Below are positions 16,773 to 26,900 of a stretch of 64,000 nt of DNA, in pieces. The position numbers and the translations under genes are program-made. Within the stretch, counting starts at the first letter, position 1. Each line of letters begins with the position of its first letter. Origin of the DNA: DASRHT01 sp035650355 (GTDB lineage Bacteria > Chloroflexota > Ktedonobacteria > Ktedonobacterales > Ktedonobacteraceae); assembly GCA_035650355.1 (NCBI GenBank), contig DASRHT010000007.1, forward strand, positions 1 to 64,000, read 5' to 3'. The notes beneath the pieces are model-generated. The model was given only the letters and a program-made list of their open reading frames with translations. It was not told the DNA's origin and did no database searches.

Positions 16773-17459
16773 TCAGAAGCGTAACCCAAACGCCCGAGTC
16801 ATTCCCTCTCGTCCATGTTCGGTCAGGCGAATGGCACGGCTGGCAGGCAGACGCTCAATCCAGTGCAGATCGAAAAGGCGACCGGCCAGCGCGGCCCCGA
16901 AAGCTCCGGCGACATGGTGCTTGCGCTCGCTCCAGTCGATGTGCCAGGGTACGAACAGCAAGCCACGTTTTTTGAGCGGTCCGGTAGCAATTCCAAAGTC
17001 TTCCAGGTAGGCGATACCCTCGTCCTGCACGACATAACCAGCATCGACCACATGCAGAATTTGCTTCTCAACGAGCGATGCTGTGAGCATTACACCGAGC
17101 GTCCCGGCCAGGTGATTGTAACACATCCTAGCCCGATGCACAGCCTTCGCGCTCTCCGACTCGCTTAGCGTGCGAATCTTCACCTGCGGAGCGAGGCGGG
17201 CCAGGTTCTCCATAATTTCAACAATGGTGGCGTCCGCAAGACGGTAGAAGCGATTGCGCCCTTGCTTTTCTACCACCAGTAGCGATGATGCGACCAAGCG
17301 ACTCAGGTGTTCGCTGGCAGTCGAGGGGGCCACTCTGGCGCGCCTGGCCAGCTCGCTCGCGGTAAAGGCGCGTCCATCACTGAGGGCAAAAAGTATCGTT
17401 GCACGCGCCGGATCAGCGAGTAAAGCGGCGACAGAAGCAATATCAGCATCTCCAGGCAT
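16773..17459 (-). CDS. ArsR-family transcriptional regulator
   Basis: A 228-aa protein. Residues 5-85 form the ArsR winged helix (LLADPARATILFALSDG, ASELARRARVAPSTASEHLSRLV, VEKQGRNRFYRLA). The C-terminal half, about 130 residues, is longer than in short ArsR sensors and contains scattered cysteines and histidines (RARMCYNH, HHVAG). It diverges from a DHA2-type efflux gene with 193 bp between them, so it likely represses that pump and itself; ligand unknown. AAGGAGAAC precedes the ATG. Confidence 0.82.
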   Translation of the reverse strand: MPGDADIASVAALLADPARATILFALSDGRAFTASELARRARVAPSTASEHLSRLVASSLLVVEKQGRNRFYRLADATIVEIMENLARLAPQVKIRTLSESESAKAVHRARMCYNHLAGTLGVMLTASLVEKQILHVVDAGYVVQDEGIAYLEDFGIATGPLKKRGLLFVPWHIDWSERKHHVAGAFGAALAGRLFDLHWIERLPASRAIRLTEHGREGMTRAFGLRF

Positions 17460-17652
17460 GGGAAGTTCTCCTTTTCCAGCTAGTTAGTAACATTTTCTAA
17501 AAGTATAGCTGACTGATACTTCGGTCATTTCCGAACTAATTTGGGCTTACACTGTACCTATGCTTTCTATTATCACCGTATTTTTCGAAAGAGCTAGCAC
17601 TATTTTTGTTACGCCAACCAAGAAAATCTTGCTTCATAAACTTAGAAAGGGC
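17460..17652. promoter_or_regulatory. Divergent control region, arsR-type regulator and MFS pump
   Basis: 193-bp AT-rich spacer between opposing genes. It carries the ribosome sites of both and must hold their promoters and the operator. I cannot identify a confident operator palindrome by eye. Confidence 0.4.
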
Positions 17653-19092
17653 ATGATGATGGCACGGGAACAAGAACTTACCGCACAGATCACAAGAACA
17701 CAGGAACCACGGGTCACTACAACGGGAACGGCTGAACGATCTCGTATGGTCGAGGTAGTAGCACTGATTGCGCTGTGCATCGGATACTTTATGGTTATCC
17801 TGGATGCGACCATCGTGAATGTGGTTGCGCCGGTCCTGCAAGCACAGCTTGGGACGCCCCATATCGCCGTACAATGGGCCATCGATAGCTATCTGCTGAC
17901 ATTCGCTAGCTTACTGCTGACGGCTGGCGGATTGGGAGATCGCCTGGGAAATAAAGGGATTTTTCTAGCTGGACTGCTGGTTTTTACGGCAGCTTCTGCA
18001 TGCTGCGGTCTTGCACCTTCGATTGGCCTTTTGATCGCGGCCCGCGTCGTGCAGGGCATTGGGGCGGCGCTCCTTGTGCCACCTTCGCTGGCTTTGTTGA
18101 ACTATACCTTTGACACGCCTCAGCAGCGAGCAAAAGCGATTGGCATCTGGGGCGGTGTAGCCGGGATAGGGGCAGCCGCCGGCCCTGTCGTGGGTGGCTT
18201 GCTAATCCACTGGCTGGGCTGGCGCAGCATCTTCCTGGTCAACCTCCCCATTGGTGCGGCTGGCTTTCTGCTGACGCTACGCTTTGTCGCTCGCTCTCCA
18301 CATCTGGAGCAGCGTGGCTTTGACTTTGCCGCGCAGGTGGCTGGAATCATAGCCCTGGGGACGCTGGTTTTTGCCTTTAACGAAGGCAGCCATCTTAGCT
18401 GGCAAACATGGCCCATCTGGGGAGCATTGATCATTTGCGGGGTAGCTGTAATCAGCTTTATCCTGATCGAGCGGCGTGCTCATAGCCCTATGCTGCCTCT
18501 CGAACTTTTCTCCTCATCCACATTCACGGCATCCAACATTGTTGGTCTGCTACTGAACTTTGGTTTCTATGGGCAGCTTTTCTTTATTAATCTGTTCTTC
18601 CAGCAAATCAAAGGCTACTCGCCCCTGCTGAGCGGCCTCGTACTTTTGCCGGAGACTGGCATGGTCTTGCTTGCCGCATGGCTATCGGGACGCGTTACCG
18701 CTCATAGAGGGCCGCGTACACCGATGACTCTCGGACCGCTGATTGGCGCGGCTGGCTTCTTCAGTATGCTGCTGATCAATACCAATACATCGTATATCAT
18801 CATGTGCTTTATGCTAGCAGCCATCGGTTTCGGCATGGCGTTTAATATGCCTGCGATGACGACCGCTTGCATCGAAGCAGCTCCGCGCGAGCGCTCCTCG
18901 ATTGCCTCCGGCGTGCTTAACGCGGGCAGACAGGCTGGCAGCGCGCTGGGTGTGGCCCTGCTCGGCTCTCTAGTTGCTGTGGGCGGGAGTCGCTCTTTTA
19001 TATCGGGTATGCACGTCGCCCTTATCATCGCAGGCGCGGCCTTCCTGATCGGGGCTGTACTCTCGCTTTTCGGCGTGCGCAGGCCACAATAG
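17653..19092 (+). CDS. DHA2-family MFS efflux transporter
   Basis: A 479-aa transporter with 14 predicted membrane segments. Segment 1 has the family signature FMVILDATIVNVVAPVLQ (DATIVNVALP-type), then GGLGDRLGNKG and a motif C region (GIGAAAGPVVGGLL). The EmrB/QacA group exports drugs, dyes or toxic small molecules by proton antiport. I chose the first of three successive ATG codons at 17653, behind AGAAAGG; the longer frame from 17560 lacks a ribosome site. It diverges from the ArsR-type regulator, the probable controller. Confidence 0.88.
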   Translation: MMMAREQELTAQITRTQEPRVTTTGTAERSRMVEVVALIALCIGYFMVILDATIVNVVAPVLQAQLGTPHIAVQWAIDSYLLTFASLLLTAGGLGDRLGNKGIFLAGLLVFTAASACCGLAPSIGLLIAARVVQGIGAALLVPPSLALLNYTFDTPQQRAKAIGIWGGVAGIGAAAGPVVGGLLIHWLGWRSIFLVNLPIGAAGFLLTLRFVARSPHLEQRGFDFAAQVAGIIALGTLVFAFNEGSHLSWQTWPIWGALIICGVAVISFILIERRAHSPMLPLELFSSSTFTASNIVGLLLNFGFYGQLFFINLFFQQIKGYSPLLSGLVLLPETGMVLLAAWLSGRVTAHRGPRTPMTLGPLIGAAGFFSMLLINTNTSYIIMCFMLAAIGFGMAFNMPAMTTACIEAAPRERSSIASGVLNAGRQAGSALGVALLGSLVAVGGSRSFISGMHVALIIAGAAFLIGAVLSLFGVRRPQ

Positions 19093-19186
19093 TAATCCCT
19101 CTGAAGCATTGTCTGCGCAAAGTGAGGTATAATCAGTGATAAGAGCAATATCTAAGCCATAAAAAGCACCTGCAAGGGGAATCCTC

Positions 19187-19291
19187 ATGTCCAATACTTC
19201 TATACTGTGCATCCAGATAGACGCAGAATTGCAACTTCGGCTGCTCGAACTGCGGCACGCGAAAGCGTTAAACGAAGGGAGATCGAATTGA
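19187..19291 (+). CDS. Small 34-aa protein coupled to the dehydrogenase
   Basis: A short ORF (starts MSNTSILCIQID) with a good ribosome site (AAGGGGAATCCTC before the ATG). Its TGA overlaps the TTG start of the dehydrogenase (TTGA), the standard layout for translational coupling. The peptide is moderately amphipathic (ELQLRLLELR) and I do not recognise it. It may be a leader that couples translation, or a small partner. A TATAAT at 19122-19127 lies upstream, without a convincing -35. Confidence 0.55.
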   Translation: MSNTSILCIQIDAELQLRLLELRHAKALNEGRSN

Positions 19292-20277
19292 AATATAACG
19301 TTCATGCCGCGAATTTGCCATATGGACATACGGCGGAAACGTTGCAGCGCCTTGTTTCGCCAGAGCTGCGGATTACCGCTGGTCCCGATGTGGTCTCCGA
19401 TTGCGAGATTCTGGTTGCAGGCACGCCCTCGCGAGAGCAGATACAGGCCAGTCCCAGGCTGCGCGCGCTCGTCGTTCCCTGGGCTGGAGTGCCCGAGGCG
19501 ACGCGCAAACTGATGTTAGACTTCCCCGAGATTTCCGTTCATAATATCCATCACAACGCTTTGCCGGTTGCTGAGATGGCGATCACGCTGATGCTGGCGG
19601 CGGCTAAATTTGTGGTGCCTGCTGACCGGGCCTTGCGCGTTGGTGACTGGTCGCCGCGCTTCTGGCGGCCCGATCCTGGCCTGCTGCTCTATAAGAAAAC
19701 AGCCCTCGTCCTGGGCTATGGCGCGATTGGCAAGCATGTCGCGTCCTGCTGTCGCGGCCTGGGCATGCGCGTGCTGGCTACCCGCTATCGCCTTTCCCCA
19801 GAGGAAAAAGGCAAAGAGGTCGAGGAGCGCATTACGCTTTATCCGCCGGATTCGCTGCATGAGCTCCTGCCACAGGCTGATGTGCTGCTGCTTTGCGTCC
19901 CCCTCACGCCTGAGACGCGTGGATTGATTGGAGCGCATGAACTTTCACTCTTATCGTCGCAGGCAATATTGATCAATGTCTGCCGAGCTCAGATCGTTGA
20001 TGAGGCCGCGCTGTATCGCGCCCTCCAAGAGAAAAAGCTTTACGCGGCGGGTTTAGATGTCTGGTATACCAATCCGCAGAGCGAACGAGAGGCCACAGGT
20101 CTTGCGCCTTCGACCTACCCCTTTCATGAGATGGATAACGTCGTGATGAGCCCGCATCGCGCCGGTCATGCCGCCGAAATTGAGCAGTTGCGCATGCAAT
20201 ATCTGGCCGATTTGTTGAACGAGGCGGCACAGGGCAAGCCTATACCAAACAAGATCGATGTTGAGAAAGGGTATTGA
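19288..20277 (+). CDS. D-isomer specific 2-hydroxyacid dehydrogenase
   Basis: A 329-aa NAD-dependent dehydrogenase. The Rossmann motif is VLGYGAIGKHV, followed by LLLCVPLTPETRGLIG; the usual active-site order Arg (NVCRAQIVDE), Glu and His (SPHRAG) is present. The family reduces 2-keto acids to D-2-hydroxyacids or the reverse (for example phosphoglycerate, glyoxylate); the substrate is not clear. The TTG at 19288 is chosen because AAGGGAG lies six bases upstream and it overlaps the stop of the 34-aa ORF; earlier residues of the longer frame do not match the family. Confidence 0.85.
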   Translation: MKYNVHAANLPYGHTAETLQRLVSPELRITAGPDVVSDCEILVAGTPSREQIQASPRLRALVVPWAGVPEATRKLMLDFPEISVHNIHHNALPVAEMAITLMLAAAKFVVPADRALRVGDWSPRFWRPDPGLLLYKKTALVLGYGAIGKHVASCCRGLGMRVLATRYRLSPEEKGKEVEERITLYPPDSLHELLPQADVLLLCVPLTPETRGLIGAHELSLLSSQAILINVCRAQIVDEAALYRALQEKKLYAAGLDVWYTNPQSEREATGLAPSTYPFHEMDNVVMSPHRAGHAAEIEQLRMQYLADLLNEAAQGKPIPNKIDVEKGY

Positions 20278-20291
20278 AAAAACTATCCTCT

Positions 20292-21800
20292 CTACTCTTC
20301 TAAAGAGCGCGGCAATGTCACCGTGAAGGTTGAACCCCGTCCTGGTTGGCTCTCAACGCTGACAATGCCCTGATGGGCGCGCACAACCCAATCGACAATT
20401 GCCAGGCCCAGGCCACTGCCACCGCTGGCCTTTGAACGTGCGGGGTCTGCACGATAGAAACGTTCAAAGATGTGTTCAATGTCTTTGTGAGCAATCCCAA
20501 TACCGGTATCGCTTACAGATAAATGGACATGGGAAGCGCAGGTTTCTACCGAGACGGTGACGGTTCCGCCCGCGTTCGTGTAAATGAGCGCGTTATCGAC
20601 CAGACTCATGATGACCTGGATCAGGCGGGCCGCGTCGCCCATAATGGTGGCAGGCTGCAAAATCCGCGTTCTCAGCTCGATGTTGCGCTCCTGAGCCAGA
20701 GGTTCGAGGCTCTCTACGGCGTCGGCAGCCAGCAGATCGACGCGTACAAGCTCAGAATCAAGCTGAGCCTTCCCTTCGTCCGCACGGGCCAGCGCCAGCA
20801 AATCGTTGATTAACCGCCCCAGGCGCTCAGCTTCCGCGTTTACCTCCCGTAATACCGTTTCATATCCTTCGGGACTGGTTGGCTGCGAAAGAGCTACTTC
20901 GGTCATGCTGCGGATTACAGCTACTGGGGTACGTAATTCATGGGAGGCATCAGCGACAAAACGGCGTTGCTGATTAAAGGCTCGTTCCAATCGTCCAATC
21001 ATCTGGTTAAAGATGAGAGAGAGGGCGCGCACCTCGTCATCGGCTGGCGGCACCGGAACACGCTGATGCAGATCTTTAGCCCCAATCTCACGAGCGGTAT
21101 AGGCAAGATGGTGGATGGGCCGAAAGGCGCGGCCAGCCAGCCAGTAGCTTACGAAGGCGCTGATGGTGAGAATAAAGGCGATCACGACAAACAGTGTATA
21201 TGTTATACTCTCCAAAGACATATGGAGCCTCGCGAGCGACTGCCCAATTTGAATAACCCCCATCAGTTTCCCGTTTTCAACCAGCATCGTGCTATACAGG
21301 CGTACAGGCTCATCACCCCTGGTCATAGAGACTGTGCCACGCCAGGGAATATTGTGCAAAGGTTGTGTGACACTCTCTGAAGGAACGGAAAGCCTGTAGA
21401 AGTTAAAGGTGCTATAGACCGTTTGCCCATGAATATCAAGCACGCGTACAAAAATATCTGCCCTATCATGAATAAAATGGGACCCCTGCTCAAAATTGAT
21501 TTTTCTGCTATCGTTAGAGCTAGAATCGATAATCGCAGTGGTCGTGTCAAGTTCTGGCAGTTCGTCAACCACATCATCGACCACCAGCTTCCCTTCGCGA
21601 TTGGTAATGCCTTCAGCCACTTGCTGCGCTCGCTGCTGGAGAGCCATATCAAAGCTGGCAGCCAACGATTGCTGAAATGCTGTGTAGAAGGCAATACCGA
21701 TGAGAAGCAGCAGCACAGCCGAGACCAGGGTATACCAGCAGGTCAACTGCGTACGTATCCCCAGAGGAGGTATTCTCGGTAAGCGCAAGCGCCTGATCAT
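20292..21800 (-). CDS. Sensor histidine kinase
   Basis: A 502-aa membrane kinase. Two transmembrane segments (near residues 19-40 and 190-210) frame an extracytoplasmic sensor. Then come a HAMP linker, the HisKA dimerisation helix with the phospho-histidine in DASHELRTPVAVIRSM, and the HATPase with N box (VDNALIYTNAGG), DTGIGIA and GGSGLGLAI. The ATG overlaps the stop of the response regulator gene (ATGA), showing coupling. The pair resembles CusS/BaeS-type systems; the stimulus is unknown. Confidence 0.92.
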   Translation of the reverse strand: MIRRLRLPRIPPLGIRTQLTCWYTLVSAVLLLLIGIAFYTAFQQSLAASFDMALQQRAQQVAEGITNREGKLVVDDVVDELPELDTTTAIIDSSSNDSRKINFEQGSHFIHDRADIFVRVLDIHGQTVYSTFNFYRLSVPSESVTQPLHNIPWRGTVSMTRGDEPVRLYSTMLVENGKLMGVIQIGQSLARLHMSLESITYTLFVVIAFILTISAFVSYWLAGRAFRPIHHLAYTAREIGAKDLHQRVPVPPADDEVRALSLIFNQMIGRLERAFNQQRRFVADASHELRTPVAVIRSMTEVALSQPTSPEGYETVLREVNAEAERLGRLINDLLALARADEGKAQLDSELVRVDLLAADAVESLEPLAQERNIELRTRILQPATIMGDAARLIQVIMSLVDNALIYTNAGGTVTVSVETCASHVHLSVSDTGIGIAHKDIEHIFERFYRADPARSKASGGSGLGLAIVDWVVRAHQGIVSVESQPGRGSTFTVTLPRSLEE

Positions 21801-22474
21801 GCCATTGGTTCCTTGAGTTGATAGCCCGAACCGCGTACAGTATAAATAACGTCTGGTTCGTTCTGATCGCACAACTTACGCCGCAAATAACGAATATATA
21901 CATCTATAACGTTCGAGAGATGCTCCGTATCACCATCCCAGACGTGTTCGGCGATCATTGAGCGGCTGAGCACCTGATGAGGGTGACGCATAAAGAATTC
22001 CAGCAGGGCATATTCTTTATGTCCCAACACAATGGGCCGGTCGCCACGCCTCACTTCGTGGGAGCTGGTATCCATCACGATATCCATAAAGCTCAACGTT
22101 GAGGTTTTGATCATGGTTCCCCGACGCAATAAAGCGCGCACGCGCGCCTCCAGTTCGCTAAAGGCAAACGGCTTGACCAGATAATCGTCGGCCCCCAGAT
22201 CCAGCCCTTTGACGCGGTCGCCGACCTCTCCCAGCGCGGTCAGCAGCAGGATAGGCATGGTCTTGCCCTGCTCGCGGATCTGTTTACAGACATCAAAGCC
22301 ATTGAGGCCAGGCAAGAGCACATCGAGAATGATGAGGTCGTAAGAGGTTGTCGTTGCCATCAAAACAGCATCGCCGCCATCGGCAAGCAGGTCAACAGCG
22401 TAATGGCTGCCCTCCAGCCCTTTTTTCAGGCTGGGACCCAGCCGTGGATCATCTTCAACTACCAGAAGTCGCAT
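21797..22474 (-). CDS. OmpR-family response regulator
   Basis: A 225-aa two-domain regulator. The receiver domain has acidic residues EDD, phospho-acceptor Asp in LIILDVLLPGLNG (about residue 51), Thr in LLTAL, and Lys in VKPF. The C-terminal winged helix (VLGHKEYALLEFFMRHPHQVLSRSMIAEHVWDG, VRGSGYQL) is OmpR type. It is the first gene of a two-component operon with the histidine kinase, which it overlaps by 4 bp. Confidence 0.93.
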   Translation of the reverse strand: MRLLVVEDDPRLGPSLKKGLEGSHYAVDLLADGGDAVLMATTTSYDLIILDVLLPGLNGFDVCKQIREQGKTMPILLLTALGEVGDRVKGLDLGADDYLVKPFAFSELEARVRALLRRGTMIKTSTLSFMDIVMDTSSHEVRRGDRPIVLGHKEYALLEFFMRHPHQVLSRSMIAEHVWDGDTEHLSNVIDVYIRYLRRKLCDQNEPDVIYTVRGSGYQLKEPMA

Positions 22475-22616
22475 AGATATTGCTACCTATCTTTCCATTG
22501 GCTTCTCAAATCGACCGGCTGGCTGTTTGATACCACGACTCCTCAGATATTCAAACAGCCAGCACGGTAATGTAAGTGTACTGGTTTATTATGAGATGAA
22601 GATTAATCGATTTGAT

Positions 22617-23774
22617 TTAGATCGCGGTTTTCATGCGTTCGAGCGCTGTCGCGATACGCTCATCGGGCGCGGTCATGGAGATACGCACGTATCCTTCGCC
22701 CAGACTGCCAAAGTTCGTTCCGGGAGTAACAAAAACGCCTGTTTTGTCGAAAAGCCAGTCGGCAAAGTTGCGCGAGGTGTAGCCATCCGGCACCCCGGCC
22801 CAGATATAAAGGCCCGCCTTCGATGGCCGTGCGCGCATGCCCAGAGCGTTGCAACCTTCAATCAGCATATCTCTGCGCCGCCGATAAATGGCGTTACGCT
22901 GCTCCAGCCAGGAAGGGGGTAGATGTAAGGCTTCAATCGCCGCATACTGGATTGGCCGAAAAATACCGCTATCAATGTTGCTTTTGAGACGTCCCACGGC
23001 ATCGACCAGCGCCGGATTGCCGATCAGCATGCCCAGACGAAAACCGGCCATATTATAGGTTTTGCTCAGCGAGTGCAGTTCCACCGCCACCTCGTTTGCG
23101 CCAGGCACTTCTAAAATACTCATGGGGCGGAAGTCATCAAAATAGACCTCGGCATAGGCCATATCGTGAATGATGGCGATATTATGGCGGTGCGCAAAAG
23201 CAACAGCTCGCTCGAAGAAGGCGCGGTCGGCGCAGGCTGCGGTCGGATTATTGGGATAATTGAGCCAGAGCACCCTGGCCTTTGCCAGCACATCTGGCGG
23301 AATGCTATCAAGATCTGGCAGGTAGTTGTTCCGTTCCAATAATGGCAACAGGTACGGCTGCGCTCCCACGCTGGTCGCCGCCGTGAGATAGACGGGGTAG
23401 TAGGGATTGGGAGTGAGGGCGATATCTCCGCCATTCAACACAGCAGCAGCCGTATAGACTAATCCCTCTTTAGAGCCCAGCAGGGGCAAAATGTCACGCT
23501 CAGGCGTGAGATGAACGCCAAAACGCCGCTCGAACCAGCCAGCAATGGCTTCGTGGAGCGCAAACATGCCGCGATACTCGGGATAGCGATGGTTCTCGGT
23601 CTGCTGCATCGCCTCACAGAGCCGGTCGATCACCGCTTGCGGCGCGGGCAGATCGGGGTCCCCCATAGAAAGACTGATCACATCCACTCCGGCGGCGATG
23701 CGGTCCGCGATCTTCTTCTTTGCATCGGCAAAGTGGAATGGAGGCATGTTATTGATGAGCTGCGATAATTGCAC
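22617..23774 (-). CDS. PLP-dependent aminotransferase, LL-diaminopimelate aminotransferase-like
   Basis: A 385-aa fold-type I aminotransferase. It has LSMGDPDLPAPQAVI near the N-terminus, LNYPNNPTAA, the PLP lysine in SLSKTYNMAGFRLG, and the carboxylate arginine near the C-terminus (GYVRISM). This layout is that of the DapL/class I-II group; DapL converts tetrahydrodipicolinate directly to LL-diaminopimelate for lysine and peptidoglycan. Aspartate-type activity cannot be excluded. A GTG at 23774 is chosen because AAGGAGCA lies a few bases upstream; the longer frame upstream is repeat sequence. Confidence 0.8.
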   Translation of the reverse strand: MQLSQLINNMPPFHFADAKKKIADRIAAGVDVISLSMGDPDLPAPQAVIDRLCEAMQQTENHRYPEYRGMFALHEAIAGWFERRFGVHLTPERDILPLLGSKEGLVYTAAAVLNGGDIALTPNPYYPVYLTAATSVGAQPYLLPLLERNNYLPDLDSIPPDVLAKARVLWLNYPNNPTAACADRAFFERAVAFAHRHNIAIIHDMAYAEVYFDDFRPMSILEVPGANEVAVELHSLSKTYNMAGFRLGMLIGNPALVDAVGRLKSNIDSGIFRPIQYAAIEALHLPPSWLEQRNAIYRRRRDMLIEGCNALGMRARPSKAGLYIWAGVPDGYTSRNFADWLFDKTGVFVTPGTNFGSLGEGYVRISMTAPDERIATALERMKTAI

Positions 23775-23805
23775 AGGGCTGCTCCTTATGGATAATAGGG
23801 TTAAC

Positions 23806-23922
23806 AGGGTAGGGGCAAGCCCTACCCCTACAGGTACACTGGCTAACAAGGGTAGGGGCAAGCCCTACCCCTACAGGTACATTGGCTAGCAGGGCAGGGG
23901 CAAGCCCTGTCCCTACGATTTT
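23806..23922. repeat. Tandem 43-bp GGGGCAAG repeat array
   Basis: Two near-identical units (from 23806 and 23849, beginning AGGGTAGGGGCAAGCCC) and a third, partial and diverged unit from 23891. Each unit is an inverted repeat around CAAGCCCTACCCC. The array separates the aminotransferase from polA. It has no CRISPR-like spacers. Confidence 0.85.
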
Positions 23923-23928
23923 CCCCCA

Positions 23929-26900
23929 TTATACCATCGGTTCGGCCTCGTACCAGTTTTTGCCGACCTTCATCTCTACTTTAATAGGAACGTCCAGTGT
24001 AGCGACGCCTTCCATGATGGCGGTAATGAGGCGGCGGGCGCGCTCCAGTTCTTCAACGGGCACCTCGAAGACGAGTTCATCATGCACCTGCAAGATCATA
24101 CGCGTCTTCATCCGGTTGGTTTTGAGCGCGTGATGGAGGCGGATCATGGCGATCTTGATCAGGTCCGCGTTGCTGCCCTGGATCGGCATGTTGATGGCCT
24201 CACGGTCTAACGCCTGGCGTTCATTATAGGAAAGAGCGCGCATATCGGGGAAGAAACGCTTGCGCCCGTAAAGCGTGTTGACATACCCCTGATTGTGCGC
24301 CTGCTTTAAGGTTTGATCGACATACTCTTTGATGGTCGGGAAGGTCTGATGATAGCTTTCGATAAAGCTCGCAGCCTCCGAGTTGCTCATACCCGTGACT
24401 TGAGAAAGGCCAAAGGCTGATTGTCCATAGAGGACCGCGAAAACAACGGTTTTTGCCAGCCGGCGCTGGTCCTTCGTCACCTGATCGACCGGGACATTGA
24501 AGAGGGTCGAGGCGGTAATGGTGTGAATGTCCTCATTTTTGTTAAAGGCTTCGACCAGGCGCGGCTCGTGCGTGACATGGGCCAGGATGCGCAACTCGAA
24601 CTGCGAATAATCGGCGGTCAGCAGTACATAGCTGGGATCGGCGATAAAGGCCCGGCGGATCTGCCTCCCCAGTTCTGTGCGTACCGGGATATTCTGCAAA
24701 TTAGGATTGCTCGACGAGAGGCGACCGCTGGAGGCCACCGTCTGGTTGAACGAGGTGTAGACGCGCCCGGTTTGCGGGTCCATCAATGTCAGGAGACCAT
24801 CGACATAGGTAGACTTGAGCTTGCTTAACTGGCGATAGGCCAGCAGGTGGTCGATAATAGGATGTTTGCCCTGTAAGCCTTCAATCACATCGGCGCTGAC
24901 CGAAAATCCCGTCTTGGTCTTTTTACCCGTGGGCAATTTTAACTCGGTAAAGAGAATATCGCCCAGTTGTTTATTCGAGTTGATATTGAAACGATGACCA
25001 ACCGAGTCGTAGATCGCCTGCTCCAGCGTTTGCAATTGCTTATCGAGCGCATCGCCGAATTCGCGTAAGAAATCGGCATCAAGAGCCACTCCATAGAGTT
25101 CCATCTGCATCAAAACGGGGATCAGTGGCTGCTCAATATCCCGATAGAGATTTACCAGGTGATGCAGTTCTATCTCGCGGCTGATTGGCTCAACCAGCCG
25201 CAGCGTCATATCGGCGTCCGCACCGGCATAATCAGCCGCTTTGCGCACTGGCACCTGGGCCATACTGATCATCTTACTGCCGCTACCGATCAGCTCCGTA
25301 ATCGGCGTCATGACGTAGCCAAGCCTCTGAAAAGCCTGGTCCTTGAGCCCGAGGCCGCGCCGCCCCGGCTCCGCCAGATATGCCCCGAGCATGGTATCAA
25401 AAGCCAGGCCACGCACATTGATACCATAACGAGATAACATCACCAGATCATATTTTGCATTATGCATGTACTTGCGGATCGATTCATCCTCCAGCGCAGG
25501 TTTGAGTTTTTCCAGCACATCAGCGAGCGGCAATTGTGTTGCTGGCTCCTGACCATCAACAGTGGTGGTATGACCAACCGGGATATAGTACGCTTCTCCG
25601 GGAGCCATCGAAAAAGACAGCCCCACCAGTTGAGCGTGGCGCTGGTCGTCCGAAGTCGTCTCGGTATCGACCGCGACCTCTCCCACATCATAAAAGCTTT
25701 TGACGAGCACGCGTAACGCCTCTTCTGTAGAGACGATCATGGTATTCGTCCTCTGGCCGCCTTCCTCATCAATCAGCAATGGTACATGAGAGCCAGACGG
25801 ACCGGGCAGGCGCAATTTATGGACCACCTCGGCATGAGGCTCCACAAGCTCAAAGAGGCTCAATTGCATTGGCCCTTCTTCGACTACCACAGGCGATTCA
25901 GCAGATGAAGCAGCAGCAGTTTGCGCTTTAGGGCCGGTCGGAATGCGGGTTGTTTCCTCTCCTGGAGGTGTGGGAGGAAGCATTACCGGCACAACTCCCA
26001 GAGGCGGAGCGTAGAGTAGATTTTCCTCGGGCTCCACATCGGCTGTGACAGGTATTTCTTGATCGCTTTTTTCCGAGGTAGCAGGCAGCATCTCCGCCGG
26101 AATATTGCTAATCCCCAGACGCCGGAACAGCGCCAGCACGCGCTCGACCTGCGAACGGAACTCTAATTGCCGGAACAGCGCCAGCACTTTTTCTGTATCG
26201 ACATGGGTCAGTTGGCAGGAGGCCAGATTGAGCTGAACGGGTACATCCAGCACAATCGTTGCCAGGTATTTACTCTGTCGCGCCTGATCTGCGGCCTCGC
26301 GCAACAATTTTTGTTCCTTAGGCTTTAATGCATCGACGTGCGCCAGCACGCCTTCCAGATCACCATACTCATTAATAAGCCGGCTCGCCGTTTTCTCGCC
26401 AATACCAGGAACGCCTGGAATATTATCCGATTTATCACCTACCAGCCCCTTGAGGTCTGGCAATCGCTGTGGGGGAAGGCTATAGCGAGCCATCGTCTCC
26501 GCCTCGTCGTATTCGGTCACCTCTGAAATGCCGCGCTTGGCAACTTTTATCCTGACATGATCGTTGACCAGTTGCAATGTGTCCATATCACCAGTATAAA
26601 TAACTGTATCAACACCCTGTCGCGCAGCCTGGACAGCAAGAGTTCCCAGAATATCGTCCGCCTCGTACCCATCCTTCTCGTAAATCTGAATGCCAAAAGC
26701 CTGGACCACTTCGCGAATACGCCCAAACTGCGGCCTCATATTGTCGGGCAACGTGGGACGATGCGCCTTGTAGGGAGTATATTCCACATGGCGGAAGGTA
26801 GGCGTGGGCCGATCAAACGCGACAGCAATATAATCGGGCTTCTCTTCCAGGAGCGCTTTCATCAACATCGAAGTGAAGCCAAAGGTAGCGTTTACCGGCT

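Noticed and set aside
23775..23861. N-terminal extension of the aminotransferase
   Set aside because: It is encoded by the tandem repeat and lacks family similarity; GTG at 23774 has AAGGAGCA before it.
23806..23922. CRISPR-like array
   Set aside because: Units are adjacent palindromes with no unique spacers and no cas genes.
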